Shown here piece by piece: positions 20,928 through 29,930 of a DNA stretch of 64,000 bases (the first letter of the stretch is position 1; each line of letters opens with the position of its first letter). The notes under the pieces were generated by a model. It was given only the letters and a program-made list of their open reading frames with translations, did not search any database and had not been told where the DNA came from. Source of the stretch: Choricystis sp. odSpoLacu1 (taxonomy: Eukaryota; Chlorophyta; Trebouxiophyceae). The stretch spans positions 496,001-560,000 of the forward strand of contig OY253659.1 of the NCBI GenBank assembly GCA_958009055.1. Reading direction: 5' to 3'. The position numbers and the translations under genes are program-made.

Positions 20928-22552
20928 TCAAAAAGCCACCACGCTCCTGCACGCCACGGCGGCCCGCCCGCCACGCGCCAGCACGACGCCTGGAGTCACT
21001 GTCACTCCCGCCCCCAGCCTCAGCGTGGCCGACGCTTCCGCGACGCTGCGCGCGCTGCCGTTGCTGCCGCCGCCCGTAGCAGCCAGCAGCCACCCCTCCC
21101 CCCCCGCCCTCGGCGGCGACGCCAGGGTCAGCCCCCACTCGCGCCCGCCTCGGCCCACGCCGTCGCCTGGGGCGCCGGCGGCCGCCCAAGCGCCCAGGAG
21201 CGCGCCCGAGCGGGGCAGCGCGACCGCTGCAGTCGCGGCGGCAGCCAGGCCGCCGCCTGCTGCGCCCCCTGTCAGAGAGGCGGAGGAGCGGGACTCGTCC
21301 TCTGATGTGTCTGCCATCGATGAGGATGAAGGAGGGGGGGAGGGCGACCACGGGCCGAGCGCGGCGGGCGCGCGCGCGCGCGCTTGGGCGCGTCGACCAA
21401 CGCGGTCACCCCCACCGACGCCCCTGGCGCCAGGGCGGCATCCACCTGCAGCAGGGTGGTGGCCGCCACATCGGGGCGGGCGGCGCCCGGCGCAAACCTG
21501 GCGGCCACCGCGCCGACGCGGGGGCCGCGCCAGCGCGCGGCGACCGCCGCGCCCGCCGCGCGCGCGTGCAGCGCGCACCCGTGCCGCGACGCCGCGGTCA
21601 ACCCCGCGCCCGCCACCGGATTCAGTGTGGGAGCCACGTCATCCCCGCGCGCCCCCAGCGGGGCCAGCAGCAGGCGGCAGCGTGGGGCCAGGGTGGCTGA
21701 ATAGAAAGCTTTTGTGAGGGTGGCGCCGTTGCCGCCCCCAGCACTCGGTGGCGCCCACCCGCCCACCCCCGCCGCCACAAGGGAGGGACCAGCCCCCTGC
21801 ACCGCGTCCACCTGGGCAAAGAACGCGTCCGCGCCTGCGCGCGTGGAGCCGTGGACGCAGGCGCGCAGGCGCGTGCGCAGGGCGGGGGCGCCGCCCCCGC
21901 TCCACCACGCGCCATCCGTTACCAGTTCACCCTCGACTGACGTGGTGCCGTGGGGAACGGCGGGAGAGTGGGCGGGGGCGCCCGCCCGGCGGCGCAGGGC
22001 GCCCAGGGGGGCAAAGTGACCGGCGGCCGCGGCGGCCGCGGCCTTGCGCGCGCTCGCTGTCCGCGCAGGCGGAGCGCCTGCACTTCCATCCACCCGGTCG
22101 GTGACTTCGGTTATGGCCTGAAACGCGTCCCGCACCAGGCGGCGCAGGCGGTCGGTGTCGGCCTCCAGGGCGGTGAGGCGGGTGAGGGGGTTGCGAGAGC
22201 GGGGAGGAGGAGGGGTCGGGACAGCACTGCTGTCCGCATTTTTACCCTGCCTCCGAGCCGCTGTCACGGCGGCCGCTCCGCCTGAAGCCCCCACCAGCAG
22301 GGCGCCCGCGCCGGCGCGCCAGGAGGGGGGCGTGGCATTGTCGTCGCTGCCGCCGTTGTTGTTGCCACCCCCCCCTCCTGGCGGCGGCGGCGGCGGCGGC
22401 GGTGGCGCTCCTCCTCCCCAGTCAGCCAAAACATCGTCACGCGGCACTGACGCCGGCCTGGCGGGGCGGGGCGGCGTCGCCACGCGGGGGCGGGGGAGAG
22501 GGGGCGGTCGGCGGGGCAGCGCGCGCCCAGTGCAGACGGGGCGCGCGTTCAT
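20928..22552 (-). CDS. unrecognised plastid-type protein, possible beta-rich C-terminus, one frame break
   Basis: I do not recognise this family. The start at 22552 gives an Arg/Pro-rich, acid-free leader like a plastid transit peptide (MNARPVCTGRALPRRPPPLP). A proline and glycine linker follows, then a short Ala/Gly hydrophobic segment (GALLVGASGGAAAVTAA), then a likely coiled coil (TRLTALEADTDRLRRLVRDA). The C-terminal half alternates hydrophobic and small residues (AFYSATLAPRCRLLLAPLG; WGLTLASP; ATLRLGAGVTVTPGVVLARG), which would suit a beta-barrel or beta-sandwich. The frame breaks at a (GC)8 tract (21368-21383); removing one GC unit joins the two parts into 540 residues ending at 20928. 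A small intron there cannot be excluded. It is divergent from the GCFC gene. Confidence 0.55.
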
Positions 22553-22709
22553 TGGGAGGTATGCGTTTGTTTGAGTTTGCCAGCACACACACGCACACTT
22601 TCGTGGAGCAGCGCCTCCCGCGCCTCCACAAAGAAAGCAGCGACGGAGTGTGTGAGCCGAATTCAATGCGCGGCCGTCACACTCTCCTCCCGCCGAAAAA
22701 AAACACCTC
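22553..22709. promoter_or_regulatory. divergent promoter region, orphan gene / GCFC gene
   Basis: A 157-bp gap between two outward-facing starts, containing a CACACACACGCACAC stretch and an A-rich tract just before the ATG at 22710. Function is inferred from position. Confidence 0.4.
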
Positions 22710-25143
22710 ATGTCTGGCGCCGCCCGCCGGGCGCGCCAGCTGCGGCGAAAGCCGTCGTCCCCCGACGACGACTCGGGGGACGAAGCCGGCGGCAGCGGCG
22801 TGCGCCCCCCCGCGCCGCCGGCGCGGCGACCGTCGGTGCTGTCGTTTGGCGACGACGAGGCGGGGGCCGTCGTCAAGCCACGCAAGAAAGACCGCGTGCG
22901 TGCGTCAGGGCTGCGTGTTGGAGGGGAGGCTGGCGGCGTGGTGGCGGCACGAAGTGAGGCGACAGGTGAGTTGAATGGAAGGCGGAGGGGGGGGGGGGCT
23001 GTCGTGCTCCCGGTGCCACCTGTGTATCTCGCAAAACAGAACACCCTTTACTACACACACACAGACGAGTACACCGCGGAACGCCTGGCCGAGCTGGCCA
23101 GCGCGCACGCGCGACCGCCCGCGCCGCGCGGCGGCACAGACGCCACCCCCGCCGACGAGCCCGCGTTCCGGCTGGCGGGCAGCTTCAAAGCGACGACGTT
23201 GGATGATGGTGGCGGCGGTGACGTTGGCGGTGTGGAAGCCGCGGGTGGCGACACCATCGAAGACGCTCCCCCCCTTCCTTCCTCCTCCCTGCCCGACGCC
23301 GCCACCATAGCCGCCGCCCGCGCCGCGCGCGAGCGCGCCCGTCGCGGTGAAGCCTCCGCTGACGACTTCATCCCGCTGGATGGTGGAGGGGGGCGCCGCC
23401 CGCGCGACGCGCGTTTGGCGTTTGGCGTCGGCGCCGACCGCGCGCGCGCGCGCTGGCGCCCCTGTCGGAAGATGACGACGACGCCGACGACGAAGACTTT
23501 GTGAGGCGTCAGATCGCGGCTGGCGTGGCCACGGGAGCGCTGGGGGCGCGGGCTGCAGCCTTGTCGCCGCCCCCGCCACATGCTGCCCCTGGCCCCCCGC
23601 GCTCGGCGGCCGCCACCGCGGCCGCCCTGGACGCCGCCGCAGACGCCGTCCTGGACATGCTGGACGCTTCCGCGTCCCGCGCCCGGGCGGCGGCGGACGC
23701 GCACGACGCCGCGCGCGCGCGCGCGCGGCAGCGTCCCTCGCTGCCTCGCGGTCTGCGCACGCCGACGCGGCCGCCGGCCGGGATGCGGCAGCAGCCCGTT
23801 ACTCCTCCCTCCAAGAGGTGCGCGACTATGTGGCCGCCCTGGCGGACGCGCTGGCGGTGAAGTCGCCTGTCGCAGAGGAACTGGAGGAGCACGCGCGCGC
23901 GGCAGCAGCCGCGCGCGGCGACGCCGCGCGCGAGCGCGCCGCCGCCGACGATGCCGACGAGTTTGAACCCGTGGCGGCGGGCGTGGCGGCCGCCCTTGGC
24001 GCGTTGGCGCGGGGGGCGCCGCCTGGCGAGGTGGCGGCGGTCGCCAATGAAGCGGCGACCGCGGCGGAAGCGACTGCCGCGGAGCGCGCCGCCCCCGCCG
24101 CCCCGCCCGACGAGTTTGGGCGGGATGTGCGCCTGGCTGCAGCCGCAGTGGCGGCTGCCCGGGCGGCCAGCCGGGCCGGGCGGCGGGTGGATGAGGAGGG
24201 TGACGCGACGACCGACGAGTCAGACAGCGAGGCCGCGCGCGCGGCACGGTCCGCCGCCGACGTCGCTCACGCTGCGTCCACCGTCTTCGCAGACGCGGAC
24301 GACGCGTTCTCGTCCATGGACGCGGTGGCGGCGCGGCTGCACGCGTTCAAGGAGGCGCACCCAGACGCGTACCAACGCGCGTACGTCGCCGACACCGCGC
24401 CCGCCCTCTTTGCCCCCTTCATCCGCCTCGCCCTCCTCGCCTGGGACCCGCTGAATGAGGCCACCCCCTCCTTTGACGCCGCCCCCTGGGTGGCCACCCT
24501 GGCGGGGTATGGCGTCATCAATGGAGACGCGGGGGAGGATGATGCCGCCCTGCCGCGCGTCGTCGCCGACATCGCCCTCCCCGCCCTCGCCTCCGCCCTC
24601 GCCTCCCGCTGGACGCCGAGGTCTCCCTCTGCGTCACGAGCCGCCGCCCGTGCCCTGGCTGATGTGGCGGTGTATGTGCCGGCGTCGGCGCTGGACGCGT
24701 GCGTTCAGATTGTGCGTGATCGCCTCTCCACCGCCCTCACAGGCCCAGCCACCCTGCCCCCCTGGCCCCCCGCCGCCCTGGCCGCCTGGCCGAGGGGTGC
24801 CGCCCTCTCGGCCCGCCTGGCGGGGCGGGCGCGCAGGCTGGTGGCGTCGGCGGCCGCGTTCGAGGGGGTGCTGCCGACAAGGGAGCTCGCACACTGGGCC
24901 CTCTCCGGCGTTGTGACCCGCCAACTGCTGCCCCACGCGCGGGGCGCCCCCGAGCCAGCGGGCGTGGCGGCCCGCCTGGCGCGCGTGCTGGCGGTGGTGC
25001 CGGCGCCCTGGTTTGGGGAGGGGGATAGGGTGGACGCCGCGCACGCGGTGGCAGAGGAAACCACGCGCGCGCTGGCCGCGGCGGCGGGCAGCCCCGAGGC
25101 GGCCACGCTGGAGCGGGAGGCTAAGCGCCTGGGCATTGTGTGA
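22710..25143 (+). CDS. GCFC-domain protein (ILP1/PAXBP1-like), two frame breaks
   Basis: The exons are 22710-22965 and 23065-25143. The N-terminus has an acidic/basic disordered region with SVLSFGDDEAG, then EYTAERLAELASAHAR and PDAATIAAARAARERARR followed by DDFIPLD, all matching the ILP1/PAXBP1 layout. A helical middle (SSLQEVRDYVAALADALA) leads to the GCFC domain (FAPFIRLALLAWDPLNE). Relatives act with the spliceosome lariat-disassembly/NTR complex, and plant ILP1 affects splicing and endoreduplication. Two GC-dinucleotide tracts, 23439-23453 and 23711-23725, break the frame. Removing one GC unit (two bases) at each joins RAPLSEDDDDADDEDF and ARAAASLAASRSAHAD into one 776-residue chain. 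The final TGA at 25141-25143 is followed by a GAGAGAGAG run. The assignment is good; the exact sequence at the tracts is uncertain. Confidence 0.82.
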
Positions 25144-25259
25144 ATGAGGGAGAGAGAGAGAATGCACTTGTTTTTGGTAGTTGAGGACTCAAGTGTTGAA
25201 ACAAAACAGGGGAAAGAAAAACGTGCGAACCGCACAAAAAAACAAAAAAAAAACTCCCT

Positions 25260-26803
25260 TCACCACGACGCGCCCCCCCCCGACGCGCCCACCGCGCTGC
25301 CCCCCCCAAACTCGGCCCTCGCGCCGTGGCCGCCCTCGTAGCGCCGGCGGGTGGCTGTGCGGGCGTCCGTCATTTCCGCGCCGCGCACGTCGGCCCAGCG
25401 CGGCAGGGGGGCGCCCGAACGGGCAGAGGTGACGAGGCCGTGCAACACTTCTGCGGTGACGACGGCGGGGTACAGGCGCGAGAGAGAGCCCAGGCGGAAG
25501 ACGAGCTCATCGCGGTAGAGGGTGTGGTCGTAGGGGCGGGGCGGGGGGCGGGAGGCGGTGGCGGCGGGGGTGGTGGCACCTGCCGCAGCCGCGGGCGGCG
25601 CGGCGCCCGCGCCCACGCCCGCGCGGCAGATGGGGCACGTGTCGCTGCGGGCCAGCCAGCGCCGGATGCAGGGCTCACAGAAGGTGTGGCCGCAGGAGAG
25701 GGCGAGGGGGCGGAGGGTGGTGGTGGTGGTGGTGGTGGGAAGGAGGGCGGTGCCCTCTGTGCCGCCGCACTCGCCACCATCGTCGGCGCAGCCTCCCTCC
25801 ACTGCCCCAAACTCTTCCAGACACACGGGGCAGGAGGTGGCAGGGTACGCCGCCGATTCGTGCGCGGCCGCCTGCTCGGAGCGCAGGCGGTCTAAAGCCG
25901 CGCGCGCGCCCGCGAGCTGCCTCCGCCGCGCGAGGGCGGCCCGCCCCGCCGACAGCACCACAAACGCAAAGATGGCCAGGAACAGGATGAGCCCCCAGTC
26001 AAAGCCTCCCGGGGCGCCGGGCGGGGGGGCGCCCGCCAGGCAGAGGCCGACGTCGACGGCCGCGCCTTTCAGTGCCGCGTCTGCGTCCCCCGCGCGCAGG
26101 CGGGGCGCCATGGCTGCTGCGACGCGGGCCGCTGATTTGGGGGGGAGGGCGGCTGCCGCGCCGCGGCCGGCGAGGACGTAGGCCTGTGGGGTGGTGGGGG
26201 TGGGTGGGTGAACGACGGCAGGTGCGGCGCGGCTGCCCTCGTCCCGACGCCCGACGCTCGCTGTCTCGTCGGCAATCCGCGTGCCCCCCGCCGCCCCTCT
26301 CCCGCCTCCCCTGCCCCGGACTGCGAGCGTCGACACCTCCACTCCCTCCTCTCTTCCCTCACCTGGCGGTCCCCCACGCTGACAAACACGACGACCCCGT
26401 CGTCGCACCTCGCCTGGCCGACGCCCCACGCGTCCATCACCGCCCCCGCAAACCGGGCGGCGCCGTCTTCAGCGTCCTCCCCGCTCCTCAGCTTCATGCG
26501 GGGCACAATGGCGACCGCCACCTGGTGGCCCAGGGTGGTGCGGCCGGAGGAGGGGGCGCAGGCGGCCGCGGCGTAGGGTGCGCGCGCGCCCGCGATATCG
26601 CGCAGCACGCCCTCCAGCTCGTCGCCGCCGCCGGGGGCCAGGGCGCTGGCTGTGTCGCAGATCCAGGAGGGGGCGTGCCGGCCGCAGGACGCGGGGTCGC
26701 GCAGCGGGTTGGGGATGTCGGAGGGGGTGAGGGCGGCGGGTTGGGCGGTGGCGGCCAGGGCGGACGCCAGGAGCAGGGCCAGCGAGGTGCGGCGTGTCGG
26801 CAT
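25260..26803 (-). CDS. TPM-domain + transmembrane + RING-finger protein
   Basis: The minus-strand exons are 26803-26363 and 26183-25260 (179-bp intron), giving 454 residues. A signal peptide (MPTRRTSLALLLASALAATA) leads into a TPM domain (TLP18.3/Psb32/MOLO-1 type) with GHQVAVAIVPRM and ARCDDGVVVFVSVGDRQ, which continues after the splice as AYVLAGRGAAAALP. One transmembrane helix follows (GLILFLAIFAFVVLSAG), then a coiled stretch, then a RING finger: CPVCLEEF, a 40-residue loop, LSCGHTFCEPCIRRWL and CPICRA. The N-terminus would lie in the lumen or outside and the RING in the cytosol. Ubiquitin-ligase activity and the lumenal ligand are inferred. It is head-to-head with the phosphofructokinase gene and convergent with GCFC. 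Confidence 0.85.
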
Positions 26804-27042
26804 GGTGTGCGCGTGTGTGTGCGTGTGGATGTGGGGCCGTGGCCACCACCGCAGGGGGTGGCGCGTGGCGAGACAAAAGAAAAAAAAAAAACGTGGGTGA
26901 GTGTGCCGCGGCATTCACTCTGTTTATCCTCGTCGTGTCGTCTCCGCCCTCCGCCGCGCCCCACGCTTTCAAACGCAGGTGTATCACCTGTCACAACAGA
27001 TACAACGCCCCTCTGCGCACGCGCACCCACACACAAACCTCA
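26804..27042. promoter_or_regulatory. divergent promoter region, TPM-RING / phosphofructokinase
   Basis: A 239-bp gap with a GTGTGTGTGCGTGTGG tract near the RING gene start and an A13 run near 26879-26891. The phosphofructokinase start lies in ACCTCAATGG. Function is inferred from position. Confidence 0.45.
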
Positions 27043-29028
27043 ATGGCCACCGCCACCGCGCCAACCGCCGCGCCCACCGCCCCCCGCGTGTCGGTTGTCG
27101 ATTTGGCAGATACGCACGGCCCCGACCCCGCGTCCCGCTACGCCCCTGTGCAAGGCGCGAGGCTGGACTATGTGCCTCCCCGGCCGGCGGTGCTGCATGG
27201 TGAGCGTTGGTGTGTGTGCGTGTGTGTGTTTGATCGACCGAAAAGCGCGTCGACATGGGGTGCTTGGTTTTTCTCGCTCCGCTGGTTTGCTGCTGACACC
27301 AGCGCGTTTTTCCGGCCCACCCCGACACCCTCCGACCCAACCCCCCCCCCCCCCTGTCACCCAGGCCCCTTCACCCTGACCGAACACCCCGCCCCCCCCA
27401 TCGAAAGCGCGGCAGCGGGCGCCATCGCGGCCGCCCTGCCCCACACGGCGGGCGTGCCCGCGGTGCGCCTCACCCCCGCCCCCCGCCCGCCCCCGTCCCT
27501 GGACGACGGCGCCACCCCGCCCCGCCCCCTGCGCATCGCGGTTGTGCTGTCTGGCGGGCAAGCGCCCGGCGGCCACACCGTGATCACGTCTTTGTTTGAC
27601 GCTCTTGCAGTCACGCACCCCGGGTCGCGCCTGTTTGGCTTCATCGGCGGCCCCGGCGGCATTGTCCGTGGCAGAGTCGCCGAACTGACGGCGGCCGCCC
27701 TGCTCGCCTTCAGGCACCAGGGCGGGTTCCATTTGTTGGGCTCCGGCCGCGACAAGATCGAGAGCGCGGCCGACCTGGCCGCCGCCACCGCCACCGTGAC
27801 CGCGCTGCGCCTGGACGGCTTGGCCGTGATTGGGGGCGATGACTCGGCCACCAACGCTGCCTTCCTTGCGGAAGCGTTTGCGGCCGCCCAGTGCCGCTGC
27901 GCGGTCGTCGCCGTCCCCAAAACCATCGACGGCGACCTGGCCCACCCGGGCGCCGTCCCCACCAGCTTTGGCTTCGACACCGCGTGCAAAGTGTGCGCCG
28001 AGCTCGTCGGCAACATTGCGCTGGATGCCGCGTCGGCGGGCAAGTACGTGCACTGCATCCGGGTGATGGGGCGCGCGGCGTCGCACGTGGCGCTGGAGGT
28101 CGCCCTGGCCACGCGCCCCAACGTCGCCCTCATTGCGGAGGACGTCAACGCGCGCGGCCTGACCCTGGACGCGGTTGTCGATGAAGTCGCGGACGTGTTG
28201 GTCGCGCGCGCGGCGGCCGGCAAGCGGCACGCGGTGGTGGTGCTGCCTGAAGGCTTGGTCGAGAGCATTGCAGACGTGGGGGCGCTGGTGGCCGAGCTGA
28301 ATGAGCTGGATGCGGCTGCGACGGCCGCCCCGGCAGCCGCGGCCGCCGGCGGCGGCGCGTGCGACCGGGGCGCCGGGTCGGCGCCCTGGTTCGGCGACTG
28401 CGACGCCGCGACCTCCGCCGTGGCAGACTCTCTCTCCCCCGCCTCGGCCGCCGTGTGGCGCCTCATTCCTCCCACCCTGCGCGGCGAGCTGATGCTGGAC
28501 CGGGATCCTCACGGCAACGTCCAAGTGTCCCGGATTGAGACGGAGCGACTGTTGGCCGGCTTGGTGACGGCTCGCGTCGCTGCGCGTGGAGCCCCCCCCC
28601 CATCCATATTGACCCATTTCATGGGCTACGAAGCACGCGCATCCTTGCCCTCCAACTTTGACGTCGCTTATTGCGCTGCACTGGGTGCAGGTGCGGCCGC
28701 CCTGCTCGCGGCGGGCCGCACCGGCCTCATCGTCTCAATCACGCGCCTCCACCGCCGCACCGCCGAGTGGGGCGTGGGCGGCCACCCCATCTCCTCCTTG
28801 ATGTGTGTCGAGCGTCGGCGCGGCAGGGACCGGGTGGTGGTGCGAAAAACGTTGGTCGACCTGGATGGCGCCCCGTTCCGCGCTTTCGCAGCTGCGCGGG
28901 CGCGGTGGGCCGTGGGCGACGAGTACGTGTCCCCCGGCCCCATCCAGTTCTCGGGCGTGGGGGCGCGCAGTGCCACGACCACGCTGGCGCTGGCGTTGAA
29001 CGGGGGGGAGCCGATCGTGACGCACTGA
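27043..29028 (+). CDS. PPi-dependent phosphofructokinase (PFP), beta-like
   Basis: Catalyses the reversible PPi-dependent phosphorylation of fructose 6-phosphate, in the cytosol. The exons are 27043-27199 and 27365-29028, with a 165-bp intron that is itself open in frame. The product is 606 residues. Diagnostic motifs are VVLSGGQAPGGHTVI, GGFHLLGSGRDKIE, VIGGDDSATNAAFLAE (GGDD marks PPi use), VPKTIDGDLAHPGAVPTSFG (TIDGD in place of the ATP-enzyme motif), and MGRAASHVALE for fructose 6-phosphate binding. All catalytic residues are kept, which favours the catalytic beta-type subunit over the regulatory alpha. The TGA stop is followed by a long GA-rich run. Confidence 0.93.
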   Translation: MATATAPTAAPTAPRVSVVDLADTHGPDPASRYAPVQGARLDYVPPRPAVLHGERWCVCVCVFDRPKSASTWGAWFFSLRWFAADTSAFFRPTPTPSDPTPPPPCHPGPFTLTEHPAPPIESAAAGAIAAALPHTAGVPAVRLTPAPRPPPSLDDGATPPRPLRIAVVLSGGQAPGGHTVITSLFDALAVTHPGSRLFGFIGGPGGIVRGRVAELTAAALLAFRHQGGFHLLGSGRDKIESAADLAAATATVTALRLDGLAVIGGDDSATNAAFLAEAFAAAQCRCAVVAVPKTIDGDLAHPGAVPTSFGFDTACKVCAELVGNIALDAASAGKYVHCIRVMGRAASHVALEVALATRPNVALIAEDVNARGLTLDAVVDEVADVLVARAAAGKRHAVVVLPEGLVESIADVGALVAELNELDAAATAAPAAAAAGGGACDRGAGSAPWFGDCDAATSAVADSLSPASAAVWRLIPPTLRGELMLDRDPHGNVQVSRIETERLLAGLVTARVAARGAPPPSILTHFMGYEARASLPSNFDVAYCAALGAGAAALLAAGRTGLIVSITRLHRRTAEWGVGGHPISSLMCVERRRGRDRVVVRKTLVDLDGAPFRAFAAARARWAVGDEYVSPGPIQFSGVGARSATTTLALALNGGEPIVTH

Positions 29029-29095
29029 TGAGGGAGAGAGAGGGAGGGAGAGAGAGGGAGGGAGAGGGGAGAGAGTAACGAGGAGCCGGAAACAG
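29029..29095. repeat. GA-rich low-complexity 3' flank of PFP gene
   Basis: Immediately after the PFP stop comes a purine-only stretch of GAGAGAGGGAGGG repeats, about 45 bp, then a short unique segment before the inverted-repeat arm. It has no coding potential. Confidence 0.8.
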
Positions 29096-29205
29096 GGGGG
29101 CGGTGGGGGAGAGAGGGAGTGTGTGTGTGGTGGTGTCGGGCGGGAGGAGGAGGGGGCGCGGGGAGGGCGCGGCCGAGAGACGCAGCAAGCATGCCCCTCG
29201 GTCGC
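29096..29205 (+). repeat. left arm of a perfect 110-bp inverted repeat
   Basis: This segment is the exact reverse complement of 29813-29922 over all 110 bases by direct comparison. It contains a GT run, a GGAGGAGG block and the CGGCCGAGAGACGCAGCAAG segment. Its inner end runs directly into the 11-bp satellite. Confidence 0.95.
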
Positions 29206-29776
29206 ACAGCGGTCGCACAGCGGTCGCACAGCGGTCGCACAGCGGTCGCACAGCGGTCGCACAGCGGTCGCACAGCGGTCGCACAGCGGTCGCACAGCGG
29301 TCGCACAGCGGTCGCACAGCGGTCGCACAGCGGTCGCACAGCGGTCGCACAGCGGTCGCACAGCGGTCGCACAGCGGTCGCACAGCGGTCGCACAGCGGT
29401 CGCACAGCGGTCGCACAGCGGTCGCACAGCGGTCGCACAGCGGTCGCACAGCGGTCGCACAGCGGTCGCACAGCGGTCGCACAGCGGTCGCACAGCGGTC
29501 GCACAGCGGTCGCACAGCGGTCGCACAGCGGTCCGGTCGCACAGCGGTCGCACAGCGGTCCGGTCGCACAGCGGTCGCACAGCGGTCCGGTCGCACAGCG
29601 GTCGCACAGCGGTCCGGTCGCACAGCGGTCGCACAGCGGTCGCACAGCGGTCGCACAGCGGTCGCACAGCGGTCGCACAGCGGTCGCACAGCGGTCGCAC
29701 AGCGGTCGCACAGCGGTCGCACAGCGGTCGCACAGCGGTCGCACAGCGGTCGCACAGCGGTCGCACAGCGGTCGCA
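29200..29776 (+). repeat. 11-bp tandem satellite, about 50 units
   Basis: The unit is GGTCGCACAGC (GCTGTGCGACC on the other strand), repeated about 50.6 times in 577 bp with almost no substitutions. Between about 29528 and 29622 four units carry a GGTCC insertion spaced 27 bp apart, forming a small higher-order repeat. The array is open in several frames on both strands only because the unit contains no stop in any phase, so the long frames through it are not evidence of a gene. It sits between the inverted-repeat arms and ends in a telomere-like motif. Confidence 0.97.
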
Positions 29777-29788
29777 CTAACCCTAACC
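29777..29788 (+). repeat. interstitial telomere-like motif (two CTAACC)
   Basis: CTAACCCTAACC lies exactly where the 11-bp satellite stops. On the other strand it reads GGTTAGGGTTAG, the TTAGGG type. With only two units it may be chance, but its position at the junction is notable. Confidence 0.5.
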
Positions 29789-29812
29789 AGCCTGCCCACA
29801 CACTCTTGGAGG

Positions 29813-29922
29813 GCGACCGAGGGGCATGCTTGCTGCGTCTCTCGGCCGCGCCCTCCCCGCGCCCCCTCCTCCTCCCGCCCGACACCACCACACACACACT
29901 CCCTCTCTCCCCCACCGCCCCC
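29813..29922 (-). repeat. right arm of a perfect 110-bp inverted repeat, in the promoter of the next gene
   Basis: Exact reverse complement of 29096-29205. It ends only 8 bp before the ATG of the small orphan gene, so it probably holds that gene's promoter or 5' UTR. A diverged direct copy lies at 30575-30690 in front of the SAPS gene, including sequence just outside this arm (CCTGCCCACA, ACTCTTGG), which suggests the arm began as a gene-proximal promoter element. Confidence 0.93.
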
Positions 29923-29930
29923 ACACACCA

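Noticed and set aside
21320..21362. 42-base GT-AG mini-intron in the orphan plastid-type gene
   Set aside because: Its length is a multiple of three, so removing it would not restore the frame; a GC-unit difference fits better.
23439..23725. Programmed ribosomal frameshifting in the GCFC gene
   Set aside because: The shifts fall inside GC dinucleotide runs, lack a stop codon or slippery site, and match the pattern of tract-length differences seen elsewhere in the window.
29191..29790. CRISPR-like direct repeat array
   Set aside because: The 11-bp units are contiguous with no unique spacers, and the window is eukaryotic.
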